This document shows positions 43,857 to 52,633 of a DNA stretch of 64,000 nt, in pieces (the stretch's first letter is position 1; every line of letters begins with the position of its first letter). Source of the stretch: Streptomyces umbrinus (lineage in GTDB: Bacteria; Actinomycetota; Actinomycetes; Streptomycetales; Streptomycetaceae). Position numbers and translations under genes: made by a program. The notes under the pieces were generated by a model. That model was given only the letters and a program-made list of their open reading frames with translations. It was not told where the DNA came from and did no database searches. The stretch lies in assembly GCF_030817415.1 (NCBI RefSeq), contig NZ_JAUSZI010000002.1, positions 496,001 to 560,000 on the forward strand. The letters run 5' to 3'.

Positions 43857-44597
43857 GACTCTCCCAGATAGTGCGGACGGGGCTCAGAGTATTGGCTGTG
43901 CCGTCCGTCCGACAGATCCGAGATCGTCCTGGCTGACCAGGGACATCAGACGGGCTTGACCCGGCATCAGATACACGAGAAGCCCCTTGTGGGAACTGGT
44001 CTGCGAACGACAGGTTCCGGGTGGCCCGGCCAGGACTTCGCGAAGGCGCAGCGGCTGGCACCTGGTCGACCGGCGACTGCTCGGTACGTGGGCAGCGGGT
44101 TCACAGCCGCTGCCGGGCAGGGCCCGGGTGGTCGCGAACAATCCGGCGGCGAGGGGGAGTTCGTGGACGTGCAGATGTGAGGCGCACCGGTCGGTGTGAT
44201 GCGGAGCGCCTACACCCAGGGCTGAGCAAGGGCACGGCGGGCCGCATCCGGATCAGCTCAACAGTTTGCCGCCGGGCTGGTCGAGCTGACACTGCATCTG
44301 GGCGCCCTGCGGGATGGGTTCCACGTTCGCGGACGGGTCACGCTCCCCGTTCCCTCCACGCACGTCCCCACCATCCGCCCGCCGAGGGCAACGCAGGACG
44401 GCCTGAAGCCGACGTCCAGGTGAACCCGCAACCCGGACAAAACCGTCTCCTGCCACAGCCGCGTAACAGGGGCCGCACAGATACAACTCCCGCCTCACCT
44501 CACCGGTCGCACCTGATGTGTCGCACATGTGCGCCACGGCGGAACCGGTGCTGCCGGGCGCAACTCCTCACGTCCCGACCCAAGTTGGAGTTGACCC
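43857..44597. other. intergenic region without a supported gene
   Basis: About 740 bases. A minus-strand piece near 44275-44340 (ERDPSANVEPIPQGAQMQCQ) looks like an eroded gene end. A perfect palindrome GCACATGTGC (44523-44532) lies 65 bases before the secreted-protein gene and may be a regulatory site. Confidence 0.4.
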
Positions 44598-45410
44598 GTG
44601 CCCAGAACGTCCTTGCCGACGCGGCTTGCCGCCACCGCCGCGCTCCTGCTCGCCGCAGGCACCCTGTCCGCGCCCGCCGCCTCGGCGAAGCCCTCGGACG
44701 CCGCCCCCGGCGACGCCTACATGCTGACCGTGAGCACCAACCCGACCAGCACCGACTACGACAACCGCCGCGTCGACGTCACCGGCACGGTCACCAAGGC
44801 CGACGGCACCCCGGCGCCGAACATCCCCGTCACCATCCAGGAGGTCGTCCGCTTCACCACGTGGAATCCGTGGGGCGACCCGATCGACCCCACCTACTAC
44901 GAGCCGCGCGACCTGGGCAAGCCGGTCACCGACGCCAACGGGAAGTTCACCATCCCCGACGTCGACATCGACCACGTGACCGGCAGCAGCCTGCTCAACG
45001 TCCAGCACGAAGTGCAGATCACGGCCCTCTACGACGAGGACGGCGACCTCAACACCCCGCAGGACGGCTACTACGCGGACACCACCGTGGCCGCCGACGC
45101 CAAGTCCAGCTCCGTCACCTACAAGGTCAACAAGAAGAAGGTGAAGGCGGGCGACATCCTCACCGTCCAGGGCAAGGTCACCCTCCCCAAGGGCGTCGAA
45201 CCCCAGGGCACCGAGGTCTTCCTGCAGACGTACTGGGAGCAGGAGTACGACGTGAAGACCACCTCAGAGGACGACGGCTTCTTCGTGATGTCCGTGCGCG
45301 TCTCGGGCTACGACGACACATTCGAGCTGCGCACCGCTCCGACGGACCTCTACGTGGCGGGCGCGCACCAGCCGCTCCCGGTCACGAACACCTCCCTCCC
45401 CCGCACGTAG
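44598..45410 (+). CDS. secreted protein with Ig-like beta domains
   Basis: A 270-residue exported protein. The GTG start at 44598 gives the Sec signal LAATAALLLAAGTLSAPAAS with cleavage near ASA-K. The mature part has two likely beta-sandwich modules: one from about 40-150 (RRVDVTGTVTKADGTPAPNI is typical of carboxypeptidase-regulatory/Ig-like folds) and one from about 165-265 (KKKVKAGDILTVQGKVTLPK). No catalytic motif or cell-wall anchor is visible. Similar proteins of unknown function are frequent in Streptomyces secretomes. A hairpin follows the stop. Confidence 0.8.
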   Translation: MPRTSLPTRLAATAALLLAAGTLSAPAASAKPSDAAPGDAYMLTVSTNPTSTDYDNRRVDVTGTVTKADGTPAPNIPVTIQEVVRFTTWNPWGDPIDPTYYEPRDLGKPVTDANGKFTIPDVDIDHVTGSSLLNVQHEVQITALYDEDGDLNTPQDGYYADTTVAADAKSSSVTYKVNKKKVKAGDILTVQGKVTLPKGVEPQGTEVFLQTYWEQEYDVKTTSEDDGFFVMSVRVSGYDDTFELRTAPTDLYVAGAHQPLPVTNTSLPRT

Positions 45411-45423
45411 CCCTACAGACGAC

Positions 45424-45436
45424 GGCCCTTCGGGCC
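45424..45436 (+). terminator. short hairpin after the secreted protein gene
   Basis: GGCCC and GGGCC arms with a TTC loop, 14 bases after the stop. A weak terminator candidate. Confidence 0.4.
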
Positions 45437-45535
45437 CAAGAGAGCCGTAGTCCCCGGAATGAGGGGCCTGCAGACCCGGCGCAGGGGGCACGCCCACACA
45501 AGCGAGGGTGCCCCCTGCGCACTCGGCGAACCGGT

Positions 45536-46318
45536 TCACCGGCCGCGCAGCGTCGCGCTGATGGTCCTTGCCGTGTGCTGAACGACGCCTGCGAGCCGGT
45601 CCAGGCTGTGAGCCGGATCCGTCACGAGGCACAACGACGCCAGCGGGACACCCCCAGGGCCGTGCAACAGCGCCGCCACACAACACACACCCGCCACCAG
45701 CTCCTCCCGGTCGAAGGCAACCCCCCGGTCCCGGATCGCCGCCGCCTCCCGATGCCAGGACGCGGGCAGCGGACCCAGGGGAAGCTGAGGACTCGCCCCG
45801 GCCACCAGCACCTTGCCGGCCGCGGTGAACCATGGCCAGGCCATGTCGTTGAGCAAGGGTCCGAACACCTCATCGGTCTCGCAGGCCGTCCAGTCCAGGA
45901 CCAGCGTCTGGCCTTCCCGCAACACACTGAGCCCCACCACCGCACCTGTGGCGCGCGCCAGGCGACGCGCCGGCTCCCGCGCGGCGGATCGGAGCCCGGG
46001 ATGCGGTTGCCACCCCTGCCCGAGCCGGAACAGCCGCGGGCCCATCCGGTACCCCCCACGGCATCGCTCCACGGCACCCAGCTCGACCAGTTGTTCCAGC
46101 AGCCGGTACGCGGTCGTCTTCGGCAGCCCGCACTTCGACGCCAGCTTGGTCAGTCCGGCCTCTCCGGCCCGCTCCACCGCTCCCAGCAGCTCGAAGGCAC
46201 CCTCCAGTACGCTCCGCCCACTGCCGTCCGGCGAAGACGGCGACTGGACAGCGACGTACCCCGACCCGGGTTCGGACGGCCGATCCAGCTGCCGCACCGA
46301 TAACTCACCCATCTCCAT
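45536..46318 (-). CDS. IclR-family transcriptional regulator
   Basis: A 260-residue IclR-type regulator. The winged helix is VLEGAFELLGAVERAGEAGL, then LTKLASKCGLPKTTAYRLLE, followed by the GAF-like effector domain (MGPRLFRLGQGWQPHPGLRS; later TAAGKVLVAGASP and GVAFDREELVAGVCCVAALL). The EEL-x(3)-CCVA motif is typical, and the two adjacent cysteines may matter for ligand sensing. I placed the start at 46318, where GGGGGG precedes the ATG; an ATG at 46351 is possible. It is divergent from the SARP regulator (277 bases between) and may add a second layer of control. Confidence 0.88.
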   Translation of the reverse strand: MEMGELSVRQLDRPSEPGSGYVAVQSPSSPDGSGRSVLEGAFELLGAVERAGEAGLTKLASKCGLPKTTAYRLLEQLVELGAVERCRGGYRMGPRLFRLGQGWQPHPGLRSAAREPARRLARATGAVVGLSVLREGQTLVLDWTACETDEVFGPLLNDMAWPWFTAAGKVLVAGASPQLPLGPLPASWHREAAAIRDRGVAFDREELVAGVCCVAALLHGPGGVPLASLCLVTDPAHSLDRLAGVVQHTARTISATLRGR

Positions 46319-46595
46319 TGCTGTCGCCCCCCGTTGTTCGTTCAAGCCCATCTCCCCCAATACCGCCTCGCGCGCGGCCGCCGAGCGGACGGCCCCCGCC
46401 GCCCGTGCTCGAACCGGCCGTTCTCCGTCCCGGCACGGCTGCCGCCCCACCGGCTCGTCAACCTGCGCCTGGACACCGACTGTGCATATTCAGACTGAAG
46501 TCCGGGTGTGGGTCGGGACGTTGTCGATAGGTTGTCGCCCAGCACCGGCATGTGCGCAACAGGTGAAGCAAATCTGCACAGGGGGTGCGGGCGTC

Positions 46596-49550
46596 GTGGT
46601 GGAATTGCGACTTCTCGGTCCGGTGGAACTGTCGGTACGGGGCCGCACGGCGGAGGTCGGACCCCCACAACGCCGGGCCGTGCTGGCGGCGCTGGCCGTG
46701 GACACCGGCCGGCCTGTAGCGGCCGACGTACTGGTCAAACGGGTCTGGGGGACGGATCCGCCCGACGGGGCACGGCGCGCGCTGCATGCCCACATCGCCC
46801 GGATCCGCAGGCTGTGCGAGGAGACCGGTGACGCGGGGGACGTCCGGTTACGACTGGTGCGCCGGTCGGGAGGATACGTTCTGGAGGCCCGCCCGGACCG
46901 CGTGGACGTACATCGGTTCCGGCAACTGGTCGGCCGGGCCAGAGCGGCGGGGCGTGCGGACGAGGCGCGGGCGGCGGCCCTGCTGCGCGAGGCGCTCGGC
47001 CTGTGGCGCGGGGAGCCACTGGCCGGACTGGGCGGGCAGTGGGCTGCGCGTGTGCGCGAGGCATGGCGGCGGCAACGCGTGGACGCTGTCGTCGGATGGG
47101 CCCACCTGGAGTCGCGCGTCGGCGATCCCGTCACCGTGGTCGGCCCACTGACCGAACTGCTCGGCGAGTATCCCCTGGTGGAACCCCTGACCGAGGCGCT
47201 GATGCAGGCGCTGCACGCCGCCGGACGCGGCGCTGAGGCGCTGGACTGCTACGCGACCCTCCGGCAACGGCTCGCGGAGGAACTGGGCGCCGACCCCGGC
47301 TCAGGTTTGCGGGAGGTGCACGAGGCGATCCTGCGCGGAGACCTGCCCGGACCTTCCCCATGGCCGGCGCCCCGGGTACCGGCCGCCTCAGCTCCCACCG
47401 CCTCTCCCCCGCCGCGGCCGCCGTCGTCGACAACACCGTGGCCCGCCGGGACCCCCGTACAACTGCCCATGGGCGTACGCGGATTCACCGGCCGCGGTGA
47501 GGAGCTCGCTCGGCTCGAGGAGATCCTCGCCTCGGAGGCGGACCAGCCGTCTGCCGTGGTGATCTCGGCCGTGTCCGGCACTGCGGGGGTGGGCAAGACC
47601 GCGCTGGCCGTCCACTGGGCTCACCGGGCTCAAAAGGCCTTTCCCGACGGGCAGTTGTACGTGAATCTGCGCGGGTTCGATCCGGGCGGATCGGTGGTGA
47701 GTCCGGCGGAGGCCGTGCGGGGGTTCCTGGACGCCTTCGGGGTACCGGTGTCCCGTGTCCCGGCCGGTCTGGAAGCGCAGACCGGGCTGTACCGCAGCCT
47801 GCTGGCGGGACGGCGGATGCTGGTGGTGCTGGACAACGCCCGCGATGCCGAGCAGGTCCGTCCGCTGCTGCCCGGGGCACCCGGGTGTCTGACCCTGGTC
47901 ACCAGCCGGAGATCGCTGACCGGGCTGGCCGCAGCCGAAGGGGCCCATCTGCTGACCGTCGGCCTGCTCGGTCCCGATGAGGCCCGGGAACTGCTGATCG
48001 GCCGGCTGGGCGCGGACCGGGTGGAGACCGAACCCGCCGCCGTACGGGAGATCGTCGGCCGGTGTGCCGGGCTCCCGCTCGCTCTGGCGATCGTCGCCGC
48101 CCGCGCCGCCGCCCAGCCGACCCTCCCACTCGCCGCGCTCGCCGAGGAACTGCGCGGGGCCGACGGCCGCCTGGACGCCCTGGACGGCGGGGAGGCGGCC
48201 AGTGAGGTGCGGGCGGTGTTCTCCTGGTCCTACCGCGCTCTCGGCACCGACGCCGCCCGGCTCTTCCGATTACTGGGCCTGCATCCCGGACCCGACGCCG
48301 CGCTGCCGGCCGTCGCCGCCCTGGCCGACGTACCGACGGCACGCGTCCGTGTCCTGCTGGCCGAGCTGGTCCGCGGACACCTGCTCACCGAACACGCCCC
48401 GGGCCGGTACACCTTCCACGACCTGCTAAGCGCGTACGCGGCCGAGCTGGTCGCCACGTACGACAGTGACGACGTCCGGCACGCCGCCGCACACAGGATG
48501 CTCGACCACTACCTGCACACCGCCCACAGGGCCGATGTTCTACTGACTCCCCGGCCCAACCCGGCCCCCTTGCCGCCCGCCCGGCCGGGCGCCGCCCCCG
48601 AGGGGCTGTCGGACCACCGGCAGGCGCAGGCCTGGTTCACCGCCGAGCACCCCGTGCTCCTCTCCGCCGTGGAACAGGCACCCGCCGCCGGCTTCGACGA
48701 ACACACCTGGCGGCTCGCCTCGGCGCTCACCACGTTCCTCGACCGGCACGGGTACTGGAGGGCACTGACCACCGTCCACACCGTCGCCCTGGAGGCCGCG
48801 CTGCGCCAGGGCGACAAGGCAGGACAGGCCGACGCCCACCGAGGGCTCGGGCTCGCCCAGGACCGGCTGGACCGTCCCGACGACGCCCGCGCCCACTACC
48901 TGCTCGCGCTGGGCCTGTTCGGCGAACTCGGCAGCCACGCCGGGCAGGCCCGCATCCACCAGCACCTGTCCCGGATGTCCGAGGCCCTGGGCCACCACCA
49001 GCAGGCACTCGGCCACGCCCGCCACAGCCTCACCCACCACCGTGCAGCCGACGACCGGGCCGGACAGTCCGCCGCCCTCAACCACATCGGCTGGATCCTC
49101 GCCCAACTCGGCCACCACGACGAGGCCTTCGCGCACTGCCATCAGGCCCTCGACCTGGCCCAGAGGACCGGGGACCTCAACGGGCAGGCCCACATCCGGG
49201 ACAGCCTCGGCTACATCCACCACCACCTCGGCCGGCACCCCCAGGCGGTCGACTGCTACCGGCAGGCCGTCGACCTGTTCCGCCAGACCGGCGACCGCCA
49301 CAGCGAGGCCGCCGGTCTCGTCTCCCTCGGCGACACCCACCACAGCGACGGCGCCCCCGACGCGGCCCACGCCGCCTGGACCCAGGCCCTGGCCGTCATC
49401 GGCGAACTCGGCCTCCCCGATACGGATCCGCTGCGCACCGAACTCCTCCAGCGCCTCGGCCGCGCCGCCGCGGACGCTGCCACGCCCCGTCCCCGTGCCC
49501 GAGCCCGTCCAGCACAGGGACCGTACCCGCCCCGTCCCGCATCGACCTGA
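46596..49550 (+). CDS. SARP/AfsR-type regulator with NB-ARC and TPR domains
   Basis: A 984-residue regulator of the AfsR/DnrI/RedD type. Residues 1-250 are the OmpR-like winged helix (VELRLLGPVELSVRGRTAEV) plus the bacterial transcriptional activation domain. A Pro-rich linker follows, then an NB-ARC ATPase with Walker A at about residue 327 (SGTAGVGKTALAVHWAH) and the RNBS-like LVVLDNARDAEQVRPLLPG. From about 730 to the end come tetratricopeptide repeats (HHRAADDRAGQSAALNHIGW, HHHLGRHPQAVDCYRQAVDL). A GTG start at 46596 is used. Codon 559 is TTA (48270-48272), so translation should depend on the bldA tRNA. Such proteins activate nearby genes; the large operon directly downstream is the obvious target. 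Confidence 0.93.
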   Translation: MVELRLLGPVELSVRGRTAEVGPPQRRAVLAALAVDTGRPVAADVLVKRVWGTDPPDGARRALHAHIARIRRLCEETGDAGDVRLRLVRRSGGYVLEARPDRVDVHRFRQLVGRARAAGRADEARAAALLREALGLWRGEPLAGLGGQWAARVREAWRRQRVDAVVGWAHLESRVGDPVTVVGPLTELLGEYPLVEPLTEALMQALHAAGRGAEALDCYATLRQRLAEELGADPGSGLREVHEAILRGDLPGPSPWPAPRVPAASAPTASPPPRPPSSTTPWPAGTPVQLPMGVRGFTGRGEELARLEEILASEADQPSAVVISAVSGTAGVGKTALAVHWAHRAQKAFPDGQLYVNLRGFDPGGSVVSPAEAVRGFLDAFGVPVSRVPAGLEAQTGLYRSLLAGRRMLVVLDNARDAEQVRPLLPGAPGCLTLVTSRRSLTGLAAAEGAHLLTVGLLGPDEARELLIGRLGADRVETEPAAVREIVGRCAGLPLALAIVAARAAAQPTLPLAALAEELRGADGRLDALDGGEAASEVRAVFSWSYRALGTDAARLFRLLGLHPGPDAALPAVAALADVPTARVRVLLAELVRGHLLTEHAPGRYTFHDLLSAYAAELVATYDSDDVRHAAAHRMLDHYLHTAHRADVLLTPRPNPAPLPPARPGAAPEGLSDHRQAQAWFTAEHPVLLSAVEQAPAAGFDEHTWRLASALTTFLDRHGYWRALTTVHTVALEAALRQGDKAGQADAHRGLGLAQDRLDRPDDARAHYLLALGLFGELGSHAGQARIHQHLSRMSEALGHHQQALGHARHSLTHHRAADDRAGQSAALNHIGWILAQLGHHDEAFAHCHQALDLAQRTGDLNGQAHIRDSLGYIHHHLGRHPQAVDCYRQAVDLFRQTGDRHSEAAGLVSLGDTHHSDGAPDAAHAAWTQALAVIGELGLPDTDPLRTELLQRLGRAAADAATPRPRARARPAQGPYPPRPAST

Positions 49551-49555
49551 GGCCG

Positions 49556-49617
49556 ATGCGGGTGCAAGTACCGGTGCCGGTGCGAGTGCGAGTGCCGGTG
49601 CCGGTGCGCGTGGCGAT
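49556..49617 (+). repeat. hexamer repeat tract
   Basis: Imperfect tandem GTGCCG/GTGCGA-type hexamers just after the SARP stop, lying in the leader of the downstream operon. It may be simple slippage, or it could contain SARP-type direct-repeat binding sites. Confidence 0.5.
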
Positions 49618-49722
49618 GCGGAGAACCTTCGTCCGGTCCGTTGAACGGAACAGAGCACGACAGTCCCGATGCGGCCCGCCACGCTGTCAACCGCGCGTCC
49701 TTCCACAGCTGGAGGGACCTCG

Positions 49723-49857
49723 ATGCGGCAATTCGCGTCACACGAAGCGGGAGACAGCGTGCTGTTACACGACCGACCCGACGAACACAGGCGTCACTCC
49801 CGGCCGCAGCAAGGGGTCCGGCACCACGAGCACGGAGGTTCCGGCCATGGCCGATGA
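49723..49857 (+). CDS. TTA-containing small leader ORF (44 aa)
   Basis: A small ORF with a strong ribosome-binding site (GGAGGG, six bases before the ATG). It encodes a 44-residue His/Arg-rich peptide (FASHEAGDSVLLHDRPDEHR) and ends inside the first codons of the protease gene, overlapping it by 11 bases. Codon 15 is TTA (49765-49767). I know no homologue. The arrangement suits a leader whose translation, dependent on the bldA tRNA, influences initiation of the protease gene. It could also be chance, as composition gives little support. Confidence 0.45.
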   Translation: MRQFASHEAGDSVLLHDRPDEHRRHSRPQQGVRHHEHGGSGHGR

Positions 49858-51025
49858 GCGCCTGCTCGCGTTGAAGGAACGGGCTGCCGCGCAGTTGATG
49901 CGTATCCCCGGAGTCACCGGCGTCGGACTGGGCGGCCGGGAGCGTGCCGGCAGGCCCACCGGCGAGATCGTCCTCAAGGTCTTCGTCTGCCGCAAACAGC
50001 CACTCGCTGAACTCACTGCGGGTGAGACCTTGCCCCCGCAGTTCGAAGGGGTCGGCGTGGATGTGAGTGAACTGTCCGTTGCCGCACCCGATGCGCTGCC
50101 CGCGCCTGCCGACACGGATCCGCTGCCCCCCGAGGATCCGCTGACTCCGGGCGCGTCGACCACCACGCACATCGACTGGGACACGAAGCGCTATCGCCCG
50201 CTGGTCGGCGGAGGACGTCTGCAGGCCGATGTGATCGGTGTCGGGCGGGGCACGTTGGGGTGCCTGCTGGTGCACTCCACCGACCCCAGCAAGGTGTACG
50301 CACTGACCAACTACCACGTGCTGGCGGCCATCGTCGCCGGGCAACTGCCCGTCGTGAACGTCACCAGGATCGGTCATCCGGGCCTGACCCCCAGCCCGGT
50401 CAAGAATCTCAAGGCCGGGATCGGTGTCTTCGCCGGAGGAGGTCTGGACACGGTGCGGGACGCCGCGCTGGTCCAGCTCGATGTCGGCACCAAGTGGCGA
50501 GCGGAGATCGTCGGGATCGGCCCGGTGACCGGCCCTTACACGGTCACGGTCGAAGACGCGAGGAGACTGGCCTACCAGGTGCGCAAGAGGGGCGCTCGCA
50601 CCCGACTGACCGGCGGCATCGTCGAATCCGTCAACACGACCATCACTTCAAGGACCGACGGCGTCCTGACCACGCGCAACAACGTGCTGGTCGTGAAGCC
50701 GAACCCGAACGACACGATTCGCCCGGGCGGGACATTGATCTTCTCCGACGGAGGCGACTCCGGCAGCGTCGTGGTCAACGACAACGCACAGGTCGTCGCA
50801 CTGCACTACGGATCGGACGAGCCTGCCCCCGGTGTCACCGTACGCAAGGGATGCGCCCTCCCGATCGACCAGATCCTCCAGCGGTTCCAAGACCTGGAGA
50901 GGCTGCCCGTCCAGCTCGCCACGGCGGCCAAGAACGGCCAGGTCCACGTCGTGCCCAAGGCGCAGCCGACGGCCGCACCACCTGAACCCGGCCCGGCGGC
51001 GCCCGGCGCGCCCGCCGAGCGCTGA
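49847..51025 (+). CDS. trypsin-like serine protease 1
   Basis: A 392-residue protein with a chymotrypsin fold but no signal peptide. Residues 1-85 form a separate domain (LMRIPGVTGVGLGGRERAGR, then EIVLKVFVCRKQPLAELTAG) shared with the next gene. The catalytic triad is readable: His157 in YALTNYHVLAAI, Asp205 in VRDAALVQLD and Ser305 in FSDGGDSGSVVV. So it is probably active. A Pro/Ala-rich tail ends the protein. The ATG at 49847 has GGAGG eight bases upstream. It is followed after nine bases by a paralogue, and the two open an operon of giant proteins. Targets are unknown; processing of the operon's own products is a plausible role. Confidence 0.82.
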   Translation: MADERLLALKERAAAQLMRIPGVTGVGLGGRERAGRPTGEIVLKVFVCRKQPLAELTAGETLPPQFEGVGVDVSELSVAAPDALPAPADTDPLPPEDPLTPGASTTTHIDWDTKRYRPLVGGGRLQADVIGVGRGTLGCLLVHSTDPSKVYALTNYHVLAAIVAGQLPVVNVTRIGHPGLTPSPVKNLKAGIGVFAGGGLDTVRDAALVQLDVGTKWRAEIVGIGPVTGPYTVTVEDARRLAYQVRKRGARTRLTGGIVESVNTTITSRTDGVLTTRNNVLVVKPNPNDTIRPGGTLIFSDGGDSGSVVVNDNAQVVALHYGSDEPAPGVTVRKGCALPIDQILQRFQDLERLPVQLATAAKNGQVHVVPKAQPTAAPPEPGPAAPGAPAER

Positions 51026-51034
51026 GGAGGCATC

Positions 51035-52633
51035 ATGCCCGAGACCGAACCGGGTCGTCCCGACTACGAGGCCATCGAGCGGATCAAGCAGGACGCGACC
51101 CCGCGGCTGCTCGCCGTCCCCGGCGTGACCGCCGTGGCACTCGGCGCGAAGGTGGTCGCCGGCCGGCCGACCGACACACCCTCCATCAAGGTCTTCGTCC
51201 GCGACAAACGCCCGGCCGCCAAGGTCCCACCGGACGAACTGATCCCGGCGGACATCGACGGCGTCCCCACCGACGTGGAGACCGGCGGCGACCTGACCCC
51301 GCTGGCCGCTCCTCCCACCGGTGTGCTCAACGCGACGCGGCTGGCCCTGGACTCCAAGACATACCGACCGGTGATCGGCGGGGGCACACTCACCACCGCG
51401 GGCAGCAGCGCTTCGGGCACGCTCGGCTGTCTGCTGTGGGACGCGGCCAACCCCCACGTGGGCTACGCGCTCACCAATCAGCACGTCGCCCATCCTCCGG
51501 ACATCCGGACCATGGAGAAGGACCGGACCGAGATCGGCCAGCCGGACGGCGATCGCCTCAGCAAGAACTGCTGCAACGACATCATCGGAGTCTGGGCCGG
51601 TGGCGACAAGAACGCCGACCGCGACGAGGCGGTGGTCCGGTTGTCGCCGGGCATGAAGTGGAAGGCCGAGATCGCCGGGATCGGACGGGTGGCGGGAATA
51701 CACGAACTCACCCGGGAAGAGGGCAACAGCAAGTCGTACCAGGTACGCAAGCGGGGCGCCGTCACCCGCCTGACCGGCGGATTCATCACCGGTTTCACCG
51801 CTACGACGAACGAAATCCAGAACATGATCATCATCACGCCGAACCCGCACCCCAACGCCGGGCCGCGTGACACCACCTTCTTCGCCTACGACGGCGATTC
51901 GGGAAGCGTGCTGGTCAACGACGCGAACGAAGTCGTCGGGCTGCTCCACCACAAGGACGGCGGCGGACGCGGGTGGGCCACCCCGATCACCCATGTTCTC
52001 GCCCGGCTCGCCGAGCACGAGAAACTCGACCTCCAGGTGGCCACCTCACCGCCCGGCGTCCCCATCCAGGTTCACACAGTGCCGGGCGGCCCCACGGTCG
52101 CGGTGCCGCACGAGGTGGCCCAACAGGTCGCCGCCGACCCCGCGATGCGCAGCACGTTCCAGGGCAGCGGCGACCGGGCACCGCTCGGACGCCCGTGGTT
52201 CACCGACGTCCCGCCGCCCGCCGACGCCCTCGCCCACGTCCGCGCCGACCTCGACGGGTCGTCGGCCGGCCGGCTCCTCGGCGCCCTGTGGGCGACCCAT
52301 CGCACGGAACTGACCAGGCTGGTGACCAGCGACCGGCGGGTCATGATCGTGTGGCACCGAGGCGGTGGCGCGGCACTGGTCCAGTTGCTGCTGCGCATGC
52401 TCACCCATACGGACCGGACGCTGCCCGAGACGCTGAACGGCGAGCCTCTGATGACCTGCCTGGACCGTCTGCACAGCCGGTTGGCCCAGTACGCGTCACC
52501 GGCCCTGCGCACTGATCTGGACCGGGCGCGCGCTGTCCTGCCGGATCTGGCGGGGCTGTCCTACCAGGGGATCGTCGACGCACTCGCGGACGTCTCCCAG
52601 CGGAACGCCGACCAGCAAGGAGCTGATCAGTAA
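51035..52633 (+). CDS. trypsin-like serine protease 2 with C-terminal helical extension
   Basis: A 532-residue paralogue of the preceding protease. The N-terminal domain is the same type (LLAVPGVTAVALGAKVVAGR and SIKVFVRDKRPAAKVP). The triad is His150 (GYALTNQHVAHP), Asp197 (NADRDEAVVRL) and Ser289 (FAYDGDSGSVLV). Unlike protease 1, it adds about 170 residues (from about 365), mainly helical, with RLLGALWATHRTELTRLVTS and LTYRGIV-like GLSYQGIVDALADV. No signal peptide is present. The stop TAA shares its last base with the ATG of the DUF6603-kelch gene, so translation is coupled. GAGGAGG precedes its own start. Confidence 0.83.
   Translation: MPETEPGRPDYEAIERIKQDATPRLLAVPGVTAVALGAKVVAGRPTDTPSIKVFVRDKRPAAKVPPDELIPADIDGVPTDVETGGDLTPLAAPPTGVLNATRLALDSKTYRPVIGGGTLTTAGSSASGTLGCLLWDAANPHVGYALTNQHVAHPPDIRTMEKDRTEIGQPDGDRLSKNCCNDIIGVWAGGDKNADRDEAVVRLSPGMKWKAEIAGIGRVAGIHELTREEGNSKSYQVRKRGAVTRLTGGFITGFTATTNEIQNMIIITPNPHPNAGPRDTTFFAYDGDSGSVLVNDANEVVGLLHHKDGGGRGWATPITHVLARLAEHEKLDLQVATSPPGVPIQVHTVPGGPTVAVPHEVAQQVAADPAMRSTFQGSGDRAPLGRPWFTDVPPPADALAHVRADLDGSSAGRLLGALWATHRTELTRLVTSDRRVMIVWHRGGGAALVQLLLRMLTHTDRTLPETLNGEPLMTCLDRLHSRLAQYASPALRTDLDRARAVLPDLAGLSYQGIVDALADVSQRNADQQGADQ

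Noticed and set aside
45813..46595. Extension of the SARP frame 260 codons upstream
   Set aside because: It overlaps the IclR gene on the other strand and its translation is Ser/Arg/Pro-rich. The OmpR-like domain begins at the GTG near 46596.
46596..49550. The NB-ARC/TPR protein next to proteases as a STAND defence system
   Set aside because: The N-terminus is a SARP DNA-binding/activation domain rather than an effector, which fits an AfsR-type regulator better.
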